A stretch of 21,304 bases of DNA from a virus. A program made the position numbers and the translations under genes. The notes under the pieces were generated by a model. It was given only the letters and a program-made list of their open reading frames with translations, did no database searches and was not told the origin of the DNA. How positions within the stretch are numbered: the stretch's first letter is position 1; every line of letters begins with the position of its first letter. Of the stretch, positions 1 through 11,800 are shown one piece after another. Where the stretch lies: positions 1 to 21,304 of the IMG/VR virus record IMGVR_UViG_3300042905_001471; one strand, 5' to 3'.

Positions 1-337
1 CTACTCTGCTATCAAATGCTCCTGCTGCTGGATTTGATGCTGCAGAAAATATACCTACCTCAGTAATCTCATATCTTTCTTGGGTTGGAAGTTCTGCGGT
101 TAGGACAACTTTTGATTGTCCGTCCTCATCAACAAAGCCTCTAGAAATAATAGGCATACGAATCATTTCAAATTCTAAAGACTTTTTATTTTTCATTGCT
201 AGTAACTCGGCAGGACTAAATGGATGATCAGAGACAACTGGCTTTGTTCCACAGCCTATGGCAATGTGAGATGCATAGGATGTGGTCTGCCCAACAAGGT
301 ACTTTGCCAAGATGTTTTTACCTGAATTAGTTATCAT
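1..337 (-). CDS. Tail or fibre protein, N-terminal part (3' end beyond window)
   Basis: The frame is open from an ATG at 337 to the window edge, giving 112 residues of an unfinished protein. It starts MITNSGKNILAKYLVGQ and includes a segment reading AELPTQERYEITEVGIFSA. The pattern of a short N-terminal helix, then IAIG, then 'LP..ERYEITEVGIFS' resembles N-terminal domains of phage minor tail or fibre proteins that attach to the tail tip; this is family resemblance from memory, not a search. A good ribosome binding site (GGGGAGTAAC) lies just upstream and overlaps the end of the preceding gene, whose stop is only 11 bases away, so translation is likely coupled. As the gene next beyond the tail-tip proteins it probably continues the host-recognition module, but the C-terminal part that would show a receptor-binding or enzymatic domain is outside the window. 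Confidence 0.75.
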   Translation of the reverse strand, partial: MITNSGKNILAKYLVGQTTSYASHIAIGCGTKPVVSDHPFSPAELLAMKNKKSLEFEMIRMPIISRGFVDEDGQSKVVLTAELPTQERYEITEVGIFSAASNPAAGAFDSRV

Positions 338-348
338 TTGTTACTCCC

Positions 349-885
349 CTAGTATATTGTATCATCATAAGTCCCTCCAGCAGTTAATATTTCAACCTCT
401 ACCTGCTCATTTTCCTTTACGTTTATTAGATTAATCACAAGGTCTCCGCTTATTGGGTCGATGTATATAGACTTTCCATTATAGACCTTTACTCTTTTTG
501 TTAAGTCTGGATTAGTTCCGATCAAATCATATCCGTTGCCATATTTTGGAAGATAGTTGGCAAGTGTTATAGCCAAAGAACTAAAGAATGAGTCGGCAGA
601 TTGAAGTCTTAAAACGTTGTTTGGATTGTATTGTAAGTAAAGGTCTGTTAGGTTTTTGATTGGTTCGTAGATTACTGTCTGACCATTTACCAAATCGTGT
701 CTTGATATTGTTGCAAGTTCAAACCCACCTATGTCTTCAAAGATAAGGTCTGTCATTATTTCAATAGCAACAACCTGTTCGCCAAAGATGAGCAAATCAG
801 GTGTTGCAATTTTTACAGAACCAACAGTACTTGTCTTGGCTGGTTTTGGAATTGCTGCTGTTGCTGGCATGCTTGTGTCTGCCAT
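349..885 (-). CDS. Conserved minor tail protein, function unknown
   Basis: This 178-residue protein has a low-complexity Ala/Pro/Thr N-terminus (about residues 1-25) followed by a compact domain with IFEDIGGFELATISRHD, then an NGQ segment, and IYIDPISGDLVINLINVKEN near the end. No signal peptide or membrane segment is apparent. Its ATG shares one base with the stop codon of the tail-tip gene (TAATG), with GAGG upstream, which points to translational coupling and to a role in the same tail-tip assembly. I recall similar small proteins at this position in phages of Actinobacteria, annotated only as minor tail or hypothetical proteins. A structural role at the tail tip is an inference from position; no catalytic motif is visible. 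Confidence 0.8.
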   Translation of the reverse strand: MADTSMPATAAIPKPAKTSTVGSVKIATPDLLIFGEQVVAIEIMTDLIFEDIGGFELATISRHDLVNGQTVIYEPIKNLTDLYLQYNPNNVLRLQSADSFFSSLAITLANYLPKYGNGYDLIGTNPDLTKRVKVYNGKSIYIDPISGDLVINLINVKENEQVEVEILTAGGTYDDTIY

Positions 886-3800
886 TAGATTACCTCACTT
901 AAATATAATTGCATTTCTGGACCGTTAGAACTTCTTGAGAAGTCAATATTATAGACAACAAATCTGTTAGATGAGTTTGCTGCAATGTCTATTCCATTTT
1001 CTTTATAGTCTAGCGTCACTATATCTCCAAGTTGGATTGTTGGAATAGAAAATATCTTAACCCCCAAAGACTTTCTTGGTTTTGATATTTTTGTAACAAT
1101 CCATTTCATCAGTTCTGATGCCTCGTCTTGTGATTGAATATAGGCAGCATCCAAAGAGAAATCTTTTTTACCATGCTGCATTCTGCTAAACTTAATATCC
1201 TCATAGTCTAGTTTAAATTTAAAAGGATTTGAAATTAATTTATCTGCAACAAATTTTGGATCTGACATAATACTGTTCTTACTAAAGTATTGATCAACCG
1301 TTAAGGTATTATTTGACTGCTGAGTAAAAGTAATTCCTTGTATTCTTAGATAGTTTCCGCTAGTCTCATCTAAGTTAAGAGCAGTATCCGTTGCATTAAA
1401 TACTAGGAACTCTGCCCCGTATGAACCTGCCCTAAAGCCAGATATAACAAACCCTTTTATGCTGTTGAATGTAGGAGAAACTTTTGCAGTCAGGGCTGGG
1501 AATGCTTTGTCATATCTAAAACTAAACTCTGCCACTTCTCTCATTATGCTTCCAAACTCTTCAAAATAAATATTATACTTCGGTGGTTCGGAAGATCCAA
1601 TGCCAGTAAGGTATGTGTTTTGAATAAGACCACTAATAGCATACTTTCTAAAAGAATTGCTTGCATCAATATCAGCATCTGCAAAAATAGAATTGACCAC
1701 AGTTCCCAAAGAAAAGGATGTGTTCTGAGAGTAGTTGTTGCACAAGGCATAAACGTTCTCAAACATTGCTCTTGAAGATCCTCTAGTGAATAGTGCAATA
1801 TTAGAGTACTCTGGTAATGGATCTGTATCGTCTACTGTCTTTACCATGGTTCCGTTTATATATAGATAGAATCTTCTTATCTTTCCTATGTTTTCGTATT
1901 CTACTGCCAAATCATATACCGTTGGATTTTCCTCAGCAAACATTCTTGATTGACCAGTGAACCTACCATCATCTACAATAATCTTAGCCAAACCTTTATA
2001 TAGTGGTACTGGAATTGCCTTTCCTCCACTAGACTTAACTTTATAGAACAACACATTCTGAACATCTTGTTTTTCTCTTTCTGACAACTTGTTCAAACCA
2101 AGTGCTGCAATTTCAAAGTAATACCCCACATTAGTGGTTGGATTTAGCATTACTGCTATTCCAGCAGAACCTCCAGAGATTGTAACATTTTTATCTGGGG
2201 TAGAACCAGTTACAACATAATATGCTGCTGCTCCGTTAGCAGTTTGTCCTCGACTTTGATCGTTTTCTATTTTACCAATTAGTCTAACTCTTGTGCCAAA
2301 GTGCTTATATTTCTTGTCTGTTAAAGGCTTGTGCACATAAGAGATAAAGTCTCTTGGTTTATCTTTTGTTGTAAAGTTTGGTCCAGTTAAAGAAAATGCT
2401 GATGATTGAACAGACCCAGGAACTTGCTGAGTCTTTGTAGTTATTTCTCCTGTTAGAGCAGTTGACAAGAAATTTTTAATAAGTCCTGTTCTTGTTGAGG
2501 TTCTTGCTAAAGCATCTGATGCAACGCCACTGCTTAATGTTTTTCCTGCAGCATCTATAGTTGTTGCTGGAGAATCAGTCTTTGTTTCAAATAAATATTC
2601 TGAAGCCATAGAGCAGCCCTTTACGTTGTCATCAGATTTCCAATAATCAGAGATACCAGCAGAATGCTCTACAACTGTTGTTCCAAATTGACCACGACCA
2701 TGCTTTGCTACTGGACCATTCTTTAACTTTAAGACACCAGGCATCTGCTCATAGTTTGGCACAGAATAAATTCTTACAAGGCCAGTAGGGTAGATCTTCC
2801 CATTGAATGGCAACTTAGAAAAGTAGTTCTGATATTCTTCAACCGATGATATCCAGACATTACCAAACCCACTAACATTATATTGAACGGCATCATATTT
2901 TATAACCTCTCCACTAGAGTAGAAGTATCCGTTGTATCTTGTTATCCAGTATACTGCTTCTCCTAGGCTGAAGGTATTATTGATTACGATACCGTTTTTT
3001 ACTTCTGGGACTTTATCTGATAGGTTAGAGTTTAAAGGGATGGCAGCAAGAACGTATGAGGACATTGTGCCAACTTCGTTATTGATTGACTTTGTATTTT
3101 CAGTACCAGACACTTCCCAAAGTAAGGCTGGCTTGTAAGCATACATTCTTTCATCTTCTAATAGGCCTGCCTGCCTTAAAGTTCCAATGGATCTTTGAAT
3201 GTGTCTGACGGTATAGTTTATCGAGCCTCCGTTATAGATAGCGTTTGATTCATTTGATACTGAGATAACGTTTGCCAGTTTAGAGTTGTCGACTGTTTTG
3301 TTTTTTATTTCGTTTTCTTCATATAGATCGTTAGTCCCTTTAAGGGCAAAGGTGGTTGGTCTTTGTTCTTTAGTTGGCATAATATAGTCTTTGCTCATCA
3401 TAACAAAATTGTTGTATTCGTCAAAGAACATTGCTGTCTGTGTTGACACTGCCAAATCTTGTAGGACTTGAGCAACACTCTTGTCTGGAGCAACAAAAAA
3501 GAATGGCATAATCATTTCTTTTTCATTTAGAATTCTTTTAAATGTGTAGTTAGAAAAACCAATGCTGTCTAACAGTAGAGACACTGCAGAACTAACAGAA
3601 ACCTCTGTCATTAATATTTCTGGGGCTGTAAGTGATTCTAAATACCAGTACATGTCTCTTAATGTTATTGAGATTTTTTTATTCTCTAGGTCTGTTTTTG
3701 GAAATGAGTCTGAGTACAATGTCTTCATTGGAACCCAGTAGTCCCACCCATTAACATTTATAATAATTTCATAAAACTTAAACTGTACATGGCTGTCCAC

Positions 3801-5198
3801 ATATTTTGATATGATGCTACCTTGGCCAGTATCAAAAGAAAAAGGATTGTTATCATTAAAGGCTTGATCATGATCAAAGATACTAACACTTCCATTTGAC
3901 GCAACCAATTGACCAACAGGCAAACCACTTAGACCTAGGTCAGAGGCACTCTTGTTAATTGAATAACTGATAACCTTATCAGAAAGATTCATAGTAAGCC
4001 TTGGAGATATTTCAATCAGATCAAATGTTGAGTCTTTTGATGTCATAGAATCTACAACAATTCTAATTCCAGAAATAAATTCAAACTCTCTATACTGAAC
4101 TCTATTGTTTAATGGGTTTACAAACTTTGCTGGAGATGTTGCATCTGTAAGGAAGTTGGTTAATCTGTCAACAGTCTCATCTTGAACATACCAGCCATAT
4201 TTTGGAGTTACAACCTCATAGGCTGATCCGTTCCAGATATGGTAGGCACCTATATCGTTTTCATTTGCTTTAATAAGATAAGCATATCCAATTACAGACT
4301 GCTCAGGAAGAAGGGTTTCGCTTGAATAAACCTCAGCAAAAACAAATACATTTCTCCATTCCTCTGGGACAATAAATCCGTAAGCAATTTCAACATACCC
4401 ATCGCTTTTAATAATTGCAGAACCATCTCTTCTTCTTTTTGATGGGTCAAAAGAAATAATGTCTTGCCAGTTGTTGTCTTTTAAAAATTGAATCTTCCAT
4501 CTACTTGGAACCTTTTGATTTACTTCTCCATAAAATGGATCAGTAAAAGATCCTGTTGAAGATGAAAACGGTCCTAGGTCTTCGGTTCCAGTATGGGTTT
4601 GCATTTTAACTACAACTCTATTTGTTGGCACCTGATCTTTGTATACTACGAAAGGGCAAGCATCTTCAATAGAGTTTTGAGAACCACTTACCTTTGAAGA
4701 AATTCCATACTCTTGACCAGACTCAGTTCTGTATGAGGTCCAGTATTTAAACTTGTCTTTTTTCTCTGGCATATAATATCTAGGTCTGTCTGCCATAAAC
4801 ATGTTAGGGTAGTGCAGTTTGCCATTTTCAAAATATACTGCCTTGTTGATTCCAGACCTTGGCCTAAATCTTTCAAAACAACTCTCTAGAGAGTACAGGG
4901 TCTGTGTTTTTTCTTTTTTAGTTAAAAATGTAGTTGGAGTATTATCATTTTCAAAAGTGCCATCAATTAAAATATCTGCATCAGTTGCTCCTGTATAAAA
5001 ATTTCCAGCATCATTAATATCAAAACTTGTTGGCAAAGAAGAATATATAGACGCTGGCTGTGTAGGCCTATATCTATAGTTTCCAATATGTCTAATATTG
5101 TTTGTTCTGTTCATATTTAGTTCTGCAATGACTGCCGACTTATTCCTAACAGTATCAGCACTTTCTAAAAATGCTTTTAAATCTTTGTCTTCAAACAT
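885..5198 (-). CDS. Large tail-tip / minor tail protein with lectin-like domain
   Basis: This 1437-residue protein lies directly after the tape measure and distal-tail genes, the usual place of the tail-associated hub or tip protein. Visible parts in order: an N-terminal region; a beta-rich segment around residues 190-280 that could be a galactose-binding-like fold; a stretch near 380-450 reading LIEISPRLTMNLSDKVISYS and LPVGQLVASNGSVSIFDHDQ, typical of minor tail proteins I recall from actinobacterial phages; and, at roughly 950-1155, a region with VGYYFEIAALGLNK, VYDLAVEYENIG, RRFYLYINGTMVKTV and IALFTRG that looks like a LamG/concanavalin-type sandwich. The C-terminus (about 1340-1437) again looks hub-like. 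The start at 5198 overlaps the previous stop by one base (TAATG), with GGAAGAAG upstream. Arginine is mainly AGA/AGG here, unlike in the capsid gene. The likely role is adsorption and hub formation; no peptidase or hydrolase motif is evident. Confidence 0.78.
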   Translation of the reverse strand: MFEDKDLKAFLESADTVRNKSAVIAELNMNRTNNIRHIGNYRYRPTQPASIYSSLPTSFDINDAGNFYTGATDADILIDGTFENDNTPTTFLTKKEKTQTLYSLESCFERFRPRSGINKAVYFENGKLHYPNMFMADRPRYYMPEKKDKFKYWTSYRTESGQEYGISSKVSGSQNSIEDACPFVVYKDQVPTNRVVVKMQTHTGTEDLGPFSSSTGSFTDPFYGEVNQKVPSRWKIQFLKDNNWQDIISFDPSKRRRDGSAIIKSDGYVEIAYGFIVPEEWRNVFVFAEVYSSETLLPEQSVIGYAYLIKANENDIGAYHIWNGSAYEVVTPKYGWYVQDETVDRLTNFLTDATSPAKFVNPLNNRVQYREFEFISGIRIVVDSMTSKDSTFDLIEISPRLTMNLSDKVISYSINKSASDLGLSGLPVGQLVASNGSVSIFDHDQAFNDNNPFSFDTGQGSIISKYVDSHVQFKFYEIIINVNGWDYWVPMKTLYSDSFPKTDLENKKISITLRDMYWYLESLTAPEILMTEVSVSSAVSLLLDSIGFSNYTFKRILNEKEMIMPFFFVAPDKSVAQVLQDLAVSTQTAMFFDEYNNFVMMSKDYIMPTKEQRPTTFALKGTNDLYEENEIKNKTVDNSKLANVISVSNESNAIYNGGSINYTVRHIQRSIGTLRQAGLLEDERMYAYKPALLWEVSGTENTKSINNEVGTMSSYVLAAIPLNSNLSDKVPEVKNGIVINNTFSLGEAVYWITRYNGYFYSSGEVIKYDAVQYNVSGFGNVWISSVEEYQNYFSKLPFNGKIYPTGLVRIYSVPNYEQMPGVLKLKNGPVAKHGRGQFGTTVVEHSAGISDYWKSDDNVKGCSMASEYLFETKTDSPATTIDAAGKTLSSGVASDALARTSTRTGLIKNFLSTALTGEITTKTQQVPGSVQSSAFSLTGPNFTTKDKPRDFISYVHKPLTDKKYKHFGTRVRLIGKIENDQSRGQTANGAAAYYVVTGSTPDKNVTISGGSAGIAVMLNPTTNVGYYFEIAALGLNKLSEREKQDVQNVLFYKVKSSGGKAIPVPLYKGLAKIIVDDGRFTGQSRMFAEENPTVYDLAVEYENIGKIRRFYLYINGTMVKTVDDTDPLPEYSNIALFTRGSSRAMFENVYALCNNYSQNTSFSLGTVVNSIFADADIDASNSFRKYAISGLIQNTYLTGIGSSEPPKYNIYFEEFGSIMREVAEFSFRYDKAFPALTAKVSPTFNSIKGFVISGFRAGSYGAEFLVFNATDTALNLDETSGNYLRIQGITFTQQSNNTLTVDQYFSKNSIMSDPKFVADKLISNPFKFKLDYEDIKFSRMQHGKKDFSLDAAYIQSQDEASELMKWIVTKISKPRKSLGVKIFSIPTIQLGDIVTLDYKENGIDIAANSSNRFVVYNIDFSRSSNGPEMQLYLSEVI

Positions 5199-5836
5199 TA
5201 TACTTCTTCCAAAGTGACTGAGACATTCCAGTAATCAAACTTGTTTGCTCGTTTTTCAACAGAGTAAGAAAAGTCGCTAATAAACATTTCAATCAATTGA
5301 TTGTATTGCTGAAGATGTCTATATGGTTCTGCAGTTCCTTTAAAGATGCCTTTTCTATCATAAGCAAGAAAAACCCAGAAAGATCCTTTGTGTGAGTCAT
5401 ACCACTCAAGCATATCAGCACCACCTGCTCCTCCATCTGTCGTGTATGACTTATTTGTAGAGAGTCCAGTTTCTGTATCAAATGTTGGAATATCGTTATG
5501 AGACCTAGATGGGATTAGTGACCAACTGGTACTTAAAGTTAGTTTGTCAGCAATATGATAGGATCTCATACGGCCATTAATCATTCTTTCTCTTTTTTCT
5601 ATTCTTTCATTTTTAAATTGCAAAGGCATTCTATTATCATCAGTAATCAACAAGAACTGATCTGCCAAAGATTGATCTAGTTCCTCTGTATCTGCTCCTA
5701 CTTCATACCCATTAGGGACATAAAGACCATCTTGAAGTGTACCCGAATTTTCAGACCAAAGCATACCACTGGGTCTGTGATATTTCTTACGGCCCAACAT
5801 GTAGGCAACTCTACGGTCTGGTGCTGGATTAGTCAT
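5198..5836 (-). CDS. Distal tail (Dit-like) protein
   Basis: This 212-residue soluble protein is encoded between the tape measure gene and the large tip protein, where siphophages usually encode the distal tail protein that joins the tail tube to the tip. It contains the segments YHIADKLTLSTSWSLIPSR, DMLEWYDSHKGSFWVFLAYD and FDYWNVSVTLEEV, which suggest a tail-tube-like beta-sandwich with a connecting helix; I recall similar proteins at this place in actinophage genomes. The ATG lies inside the end of the tape measure gene (8-base overlap), with AGGAG about ten bases upstream, so the two are translationally coupled. The Dit assignment rests mainly on position and size. It could equally be named a generic minor tail protein. 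Confidence 0.7.
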   Translation of the reverse strand: MTNPAPDRRVAYMLGRKKYHRPSGMLWSENSGTLQDGLYVPNGYEVGADTEELDQSLADQFLLITDDNRMPLQFKNERIEKRERMINGRMRSYHIADKLTLSTSWSLIPSRSHNDIPTFDTETGLSTNKSYTTDGGAGGADMLEWYDSHKGSFWVFLAYDRKGIFKGTAEPYRHLQQYNQLIEMFISDFSYSVEKRANKFDYWNVSVTLEEV

Positions 5837-8800
5837 TTAATGATACTCCTCTAACTCTTCTGCCTTCAACATTTCTAATTGTCGACATAACTGCCTGTGC
5901 AATCTCATTAGGGTTTGCATCGGTCTTGGCATTTACTGTTAACGTATATGTATTATTATACACTGCCCCACCAACAGAATCACCATTATTAATTTTTCTC
6001 ATTGTGTCTACCCCATACTGATCTACAGCATACTTACTCATGATAAATTCTCCTGGAGTTAGCATTGCTGGAACTGTATCAGTACCCTTTGCAAATCCAC
6101 CCTTAGCAAATTTTACTGGATCAATTAATCCACCCTTTGCCTTAAATCTATCAAAGAATCCTGACCCACCACTCCTTGCTGCATTTGCTGCTGCATTCTC
6201 TGCTGCTTCTTTCGCTCTAAAAGATGCTAATGCATTTGCTTGTGCTGCTATTGCATTGGATGCTGCCAAAGCCTTCTCTGCTGCTTTTAGTTGTGATGCT
6301 ATAGATGCTGCACCGATTGCACCGCTTTCTCCTGATGCTAGAACACTTGGGATTACCTTTGCTGCAGCCAGGGCTGCTCCTGCTGAGTCTCCAGCAGCCT
6401 TTGCTGCTGCATAAGTTGCTGCTGCAGCCTTTGATGCTGCAGTTGCTGCTGAATCTGTTGTTGCCCCAGTTACTGCATTTGCTGCTGTCTTTTCTGCTGT
6501 GACTGCTGCTGCTGCTGTTGCTGCGTTATTTACTACGGTTGTCTGTGCATTTTTAACAGCAACTGGTGTTGAGTTATACTCCTTTAATTTGTCAAGAATA
6601 GTTTGCCACTTGTCTGCAATCGCACCTACTGAAGCAAGCAATCCTCCAAGCACACCATCAAGGTTCTTACCTGCAAGAGCATTAGCATCAATCTGGGCTT
6701 GGATTCTGTCCCACTGTAACTTTGTCTTATCCAAAACTGTTATGTTCTCAACCTCTTTATCTATTCTCATCTGGAATAGTTCGTTTTGATCTGTAAGTCT
6801 TTTAATTTGGTCTTCTAGTGGTTGCAGTTTATTTTTTTCTATTTCATAAATTAGGTCTTGCTGGTCTCTAATTGCACGGGCTTTAAGTTCTTGCTCCTCT
6901 TGCTTTGCATAAATTAAATCTTCTAGGCCTCTAATATCTTCAAGAATCTGAGTTCGTCTTGGATCAGTTTCCATTTCATAAAGTGCTTGAGCATTTGCAA
7001 ATTGTGCATCATCAATTTCTTCTTGAGACAAGCCAGTCTGTGCTCCACGAAGACCCTTGATCTCATTTTCTCTAGACTGTTGCAAAGCATCTGCGGTTGC
7101 AGTTCCAAATCTTTGTGCCGACTGTGCACGGGCATCTTGTGCTGCTCTGGCTGCTGCTGCAATATCTCCGCTAGTTAAAGCACCTGCAATATCAAGTTGG
7201 CTCTTTTGCTGATTTGTAATTTCTTCATTTATCTGTGCAACCTTTTCAAGAGCCTCTGCTTGCTTGTCATACTCTTCATTAATCTTCTCTGCTTGATTAG
7301 CCATGATTGTGGAGTCATTAGACATAATAGCATTTGCCTTGTTAATTTCCTCCATGGCACGATCACCAAACTCAGGATCCATCTCTAAGGTTCTTTGCTT
7401 GTCGCTAATCTGCTCCTGCATGTCTTCTATAGGTCTTGTATAGTTTAGTTCAATTTCTCGTTCAGCATCAGCAATGCTACGATTGATCAATTCAATCTGA
7501 TCTCTATAGCCCTTAGCACTCATTTCTGCTTCTCTAATTGCCTTGTTGTTAGCATCCATTGCGTCAACCATTGCAGTTGTTCTTGGATCTGCTCCAGTTC
7601 TTAGCATCTGCTCTTGAACAGCAAACATTTCATTTACAATTTCCATGCCAGGTCTAGCAGACTCAGAATAGTTTCCAGAGTTATAGTTTACCTGAATATC
7701 AATTATCTTTCTAGCCTCAATAGAGTTTAGGTAGTCTGCTATTTCTTTAGAGTCAACCTTTCCATCTTTGAGGTCTTCAATTAAAGACTTTGCGAGTGCG
7801 GGATCATTTAGCACCTCTTGCATTTGATCTGCAGAAAAACCTGCCATCTTCATTGCTGTTCCAAGTTTTGGCATTTGCTCAAGAAGTTTAAACTCCTCAT
7901 TAGCCTGAATCATTTTTTGACGAAGAGCAAATCTTTCTGTTTCATCTGTAGCCTTTTTAAGATCTGCAATGTATTGTTTTCTTTCTGCACTTCCCTTTTT
8001 ACCAAGTGCTCCTGCAGCAATAGATGCTGCTAGTGCTGCGTCTTGAACATGCTCTAGTGCTTCTGTTGCACTTGCTCCTTCTGAAACTAATATTCTAAAT
8101 GCTTTTTCTTGATTTGCAACTTGCTCTACGGCTTCTCTATTTGCAACGTTACCTTCTCCAACGATAGCCTCGTTGTAGAATTTCATTGTCTTCTTACCAG
8201 TGTCTGTAAGACTTTCAATATTTGCCTTTGTTTTTGGCTTACCTTTTTTAAAGTTAAAGATGGCTTCCTTACCCTTTAGGTTTGCAATGTCCTTAAAATC
8301 TTCAGCAGACATTCCTTTAATCATATCTCTAAACTCTTTTGGAACACCCATCTTGATCATTCTTTGTTGCAAGCCGTCAAAAACCTTGAATGCACTGTCC
8401 ATGTCTTTCTTTAATTTTGGATTACTAAACGCAGCAAGCATGGACGCTAATGGCTTTGTTGCATCAAATGCTCCATCACGAACATTTTTAATTCTCATTG
8501 CAAGATCATCAAGGAAGGCTAGAGGTTTCTTCTTATCTCCTTTGCCACCATCTTTAAATTTTCCACCATCGTTAGATGTTACTTTAGACTTGGTTCTGTA
8601 TTTTGCTTCTGTTCCTTCTTGTGCAAAAGTATCGCCCACAATGTTCATCTGTTCTAGAGTTGCAGGCTTTCCGTTTATCATTGTTAAAGCCTCAAAGGTT
8701 GTTGTGTATTTCTCGTTATATTCTTTTGTGCCTACGTCTCCTGCTAAAAGTGCTGCATTTTCTGCTTGAACTTTTGCCCATGCATCTCTTTCTGCTATTG

Positions 8801-11800
8801 TTTTAAAATTAGTTGCTGTTTCAAATAAAGTTTTATAAGTCTGAATTGCTTCTTTTCTTACTTCTGGCTCAAGAGATTCATAATACTCCCAATTATCGAT
8901 TACGCCTTGCAAGTTCATATCAGGATTTTCTTCTACAAAAGCCGTGATTGCTGTTTTTGTTATTGGGTCGGGTATTGCTTCAATTGCTGCAAGATCTTTA
9001 CCTAGTTTGGCTAAACCTTTTTCACCAAGAAGTTCAATTGCTGCTTGCATATCTACTTCTAGGCCATCAGATGCCTGTAGTAGTGCCAGTGCGTTTCCAA
9101 CCTCCTCAAACTCTTTTGGATTTTTTCTTGACATTCTAAGCATAATAGTTTTAGCAGTTTTTTTATTAACACCCGTTAGCATAGAAGCAAGTTCTCCCAT
9201 TTTTGCTCCACCGTGAAGTCTCATTCCAACTGTTAATACTGTGTCCATCTTTTTTAAATCACCACTAAATATTTTTGCCATTCCTTCAATTTGATCTGGG
9301 CTCAGTTGTCCAGACTGCATCATGAGGTTCATCTTTGATTCAAAGACCTGTCCTTCATCTTTACTTGCAAACCCTTCCTTACGTGCATTCATCTTGCTAC
9401 CAATATCTAAAACTCTTTGTGCTGATGCCTCCTGTGCTGTGCCTTTAAATTTTGCTTTTACATCACTCTTCTGTGCATCAAAGAAGGCATCTTCCCGTCT
9501 CATGTCATCATTCAAAAATCCAGTAACAAATGGAGACTTCGTATTAGTTGTGCTCTGGATAAGGTCTCTTGCATAACTAGTTTGACGATCTATTTGTGCA
9601 ACAACAGCATTGTTCATCCTTGCCATTCCTGTTTCTTGTTCTGCCAACATGTCTTTAATTTTTGTGTCTAGTTCTAACTGCTTTGCTTTATCTGTAGTTG
9701 TTTCTCTTTGTGCTCTTAATACTTTAAGTTGCTCATCGTAGTATATCGACATTGCATCAGCCTGTGCTTGTGCTGTTTCAACTGCTGATGAAGAAGCAAC
9801 TGCAAGTGCTGCTGTTTTATCTGATCCAGATGCCGCACCAATCATTCCAAGTGTTCCAATTTGAGACCAGATACTGTTGCTTCCAACTTCGGATCTGTCA
9901 TCTGAATTAACTTTTCTAACCAATTCTTCAGAAAGGGAAGATGCCTGTTGTGAAATTCTTGCTCTAATTTCTAGAGGATCTGTTCCTAGATCTTCTCCAT
10001 TTGGACCTATTAGTTTTCTTAACTGTACATTAATTCTTGTTGCAGCAACTGAATCCTTTAAGTTGATTCCCATTTGATACGCAATTTTTTGTCCTAATTC
10101 TGGAGCAATAGTTCCATCAGATATCGCTGCTGCAATCTGTAGTGCAAACTGCTCAGCAGCAACTTCTGTTCCATTTTTTGTTGAATTTGCAACAAATGCT
10201 GCCTGAAGAGCCTTACCTGCATCTCCTTCAAGGAATTGAGTAGCCTCCATAGTGCTGTCTCTATTTGCCTCGTTATAAGTCTGTAGTTGACCTCCAGATC
10301 TTTTCTTATTCATTAATTCAGAAGCGCCAACCTTTCCAGTCTGCTCTCCTATCTTTTTGAGCATATCTGTAGATACTGTTGTTGTTCTAGTAAACTTTGC
10401 AATTGCCTCTGCAGTTGCTTGTAATTTTTTATTTAAAAGAAATGCTCCTGCTCCTAATGCTAGAAGAGCAACTACAATTCCTTGCGGTCCAGTAAGACCA
10501 GCAAGCATTGGTGCAAACTGGGCCACTGTTGCTACTGCTCCTAAACCAGCCGTTACTGCTGGTGGGGCTCCTGCCATACCAGCAACCATTGCTGCTGTTC
10601 CTGCTGCTCCAGAAATCTTTCCAGAAAACTTTCCAACGCTCTCTCTACGCATTCCACGTTTCTTTTCTTTAACCTGCTTTGCTGAAAGAGTTGTTGGCTG
10701 CTTCTTTCCATCTGCATCAAGTTCTGGATCAAAAATGATTTGGCCATTCTTATCTCTGGTATAAGTGGATGCTTCTTCATAAGCCTCAACTGATCCCATT
10801 CTGTTTTTGCCTAGTTCTTCATTTCCTGACTGACTTCCTGGTGGAACAATTCCATTTTCTGCTGCCATGGCTGCTGCTTCTTTAGCATTGTACTCCTTGA
10901 GTCTTGCCAACTGCTCTCTTTTTTCTGCTTCTATATCATCGTTTACGACTGCGATATTGGCAGAAGATGTTGCAAGGTCTTGCTGAGCAACTCCTGTTTG
11001 ATCCATTGCTGGAAGCATTTCTCCAAGATTATTGTTTGCTGCTGCTGTTAACTGGCCAGTTGTTATTAGGTTATCTGCATTTGTTGTTTGAGCATTTACA
11101 GCATCACCAGTTGCCGTTACAAGTTCATCTGTTTGGTCTGCAACTAGTAGGGTTGATCCTGCTGTGTCATCTGTTCCCTCGACAATTCGCTTTAAGCCAT
11201 CGCCTTGTTCTTGTGTTCCATTAGAAATAATTTCGTTTGATGCTTTAGTCCCGTTTTCTAACTGAGTTGCCTGCATATCTGCTTCTGCTGCTTTTATTCT
11301 TGCTTCTGCTGCTCTGATTTCTGCTTCATCTGCCAGTTTCTTAAGGTCTCTAGCATTCTCAGCAGTGTGCATATTCTTGCCACCTTCACGGGCTGCAACT
11401 TCTTCCCACTTTGCTGCTTCAGTTCTAACTTTTGCTGCTGCTGCTTCTGCTTCAGATGCCTCTTTGTCTAGCCTGTCGGCTTCTTGACGGGCTTGACCAA
11501 TGTTAATTGTGTTGCCCTTAATCTTAACACGTGAACTACTTTCATCTTTGATTTGTTGAACAACCTGTGCTTGCGCTGTTGCTGCCTGCTCTGTACTTGC
11601 TTCTAATTTTGCTGCTGCTGGGCTAGTTTTTGAAGCAGTTAGAAGTGATGCCTGAGATGTTACTGGTGTTGATGAAACTGAATCTACTGTTGTTGTAGCA
11701 CCACGCTTTCTTCTTTGTCTATCTAAAGACTTAAGAACTTGTCTTTCATCACGCATCTCTGGTGTATCGATATCATCATAGAAAGCCTTGTTTCCAAGAT

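Noticed and set aside
6040-6540. Long plus-strand frames and gctgctg runs that could suggest a repeat array or CRISPR-like element
   Set aside because: The repeats are trinucleotide runs encoding the Ala-rich stretch of the tape measure protein; there are no regular repeat-spacer units.
8200-8769. A 189-codon open frame on the plus strand inside the tape measure gene
   Set aside because: It lies wholly antisense to a clearly coding gene, has low-complexity Ser/Phe/Leu-rich content, no ribosome binding site of note, and follows from the codon bias of the Ala/Lys-rich gene below it.
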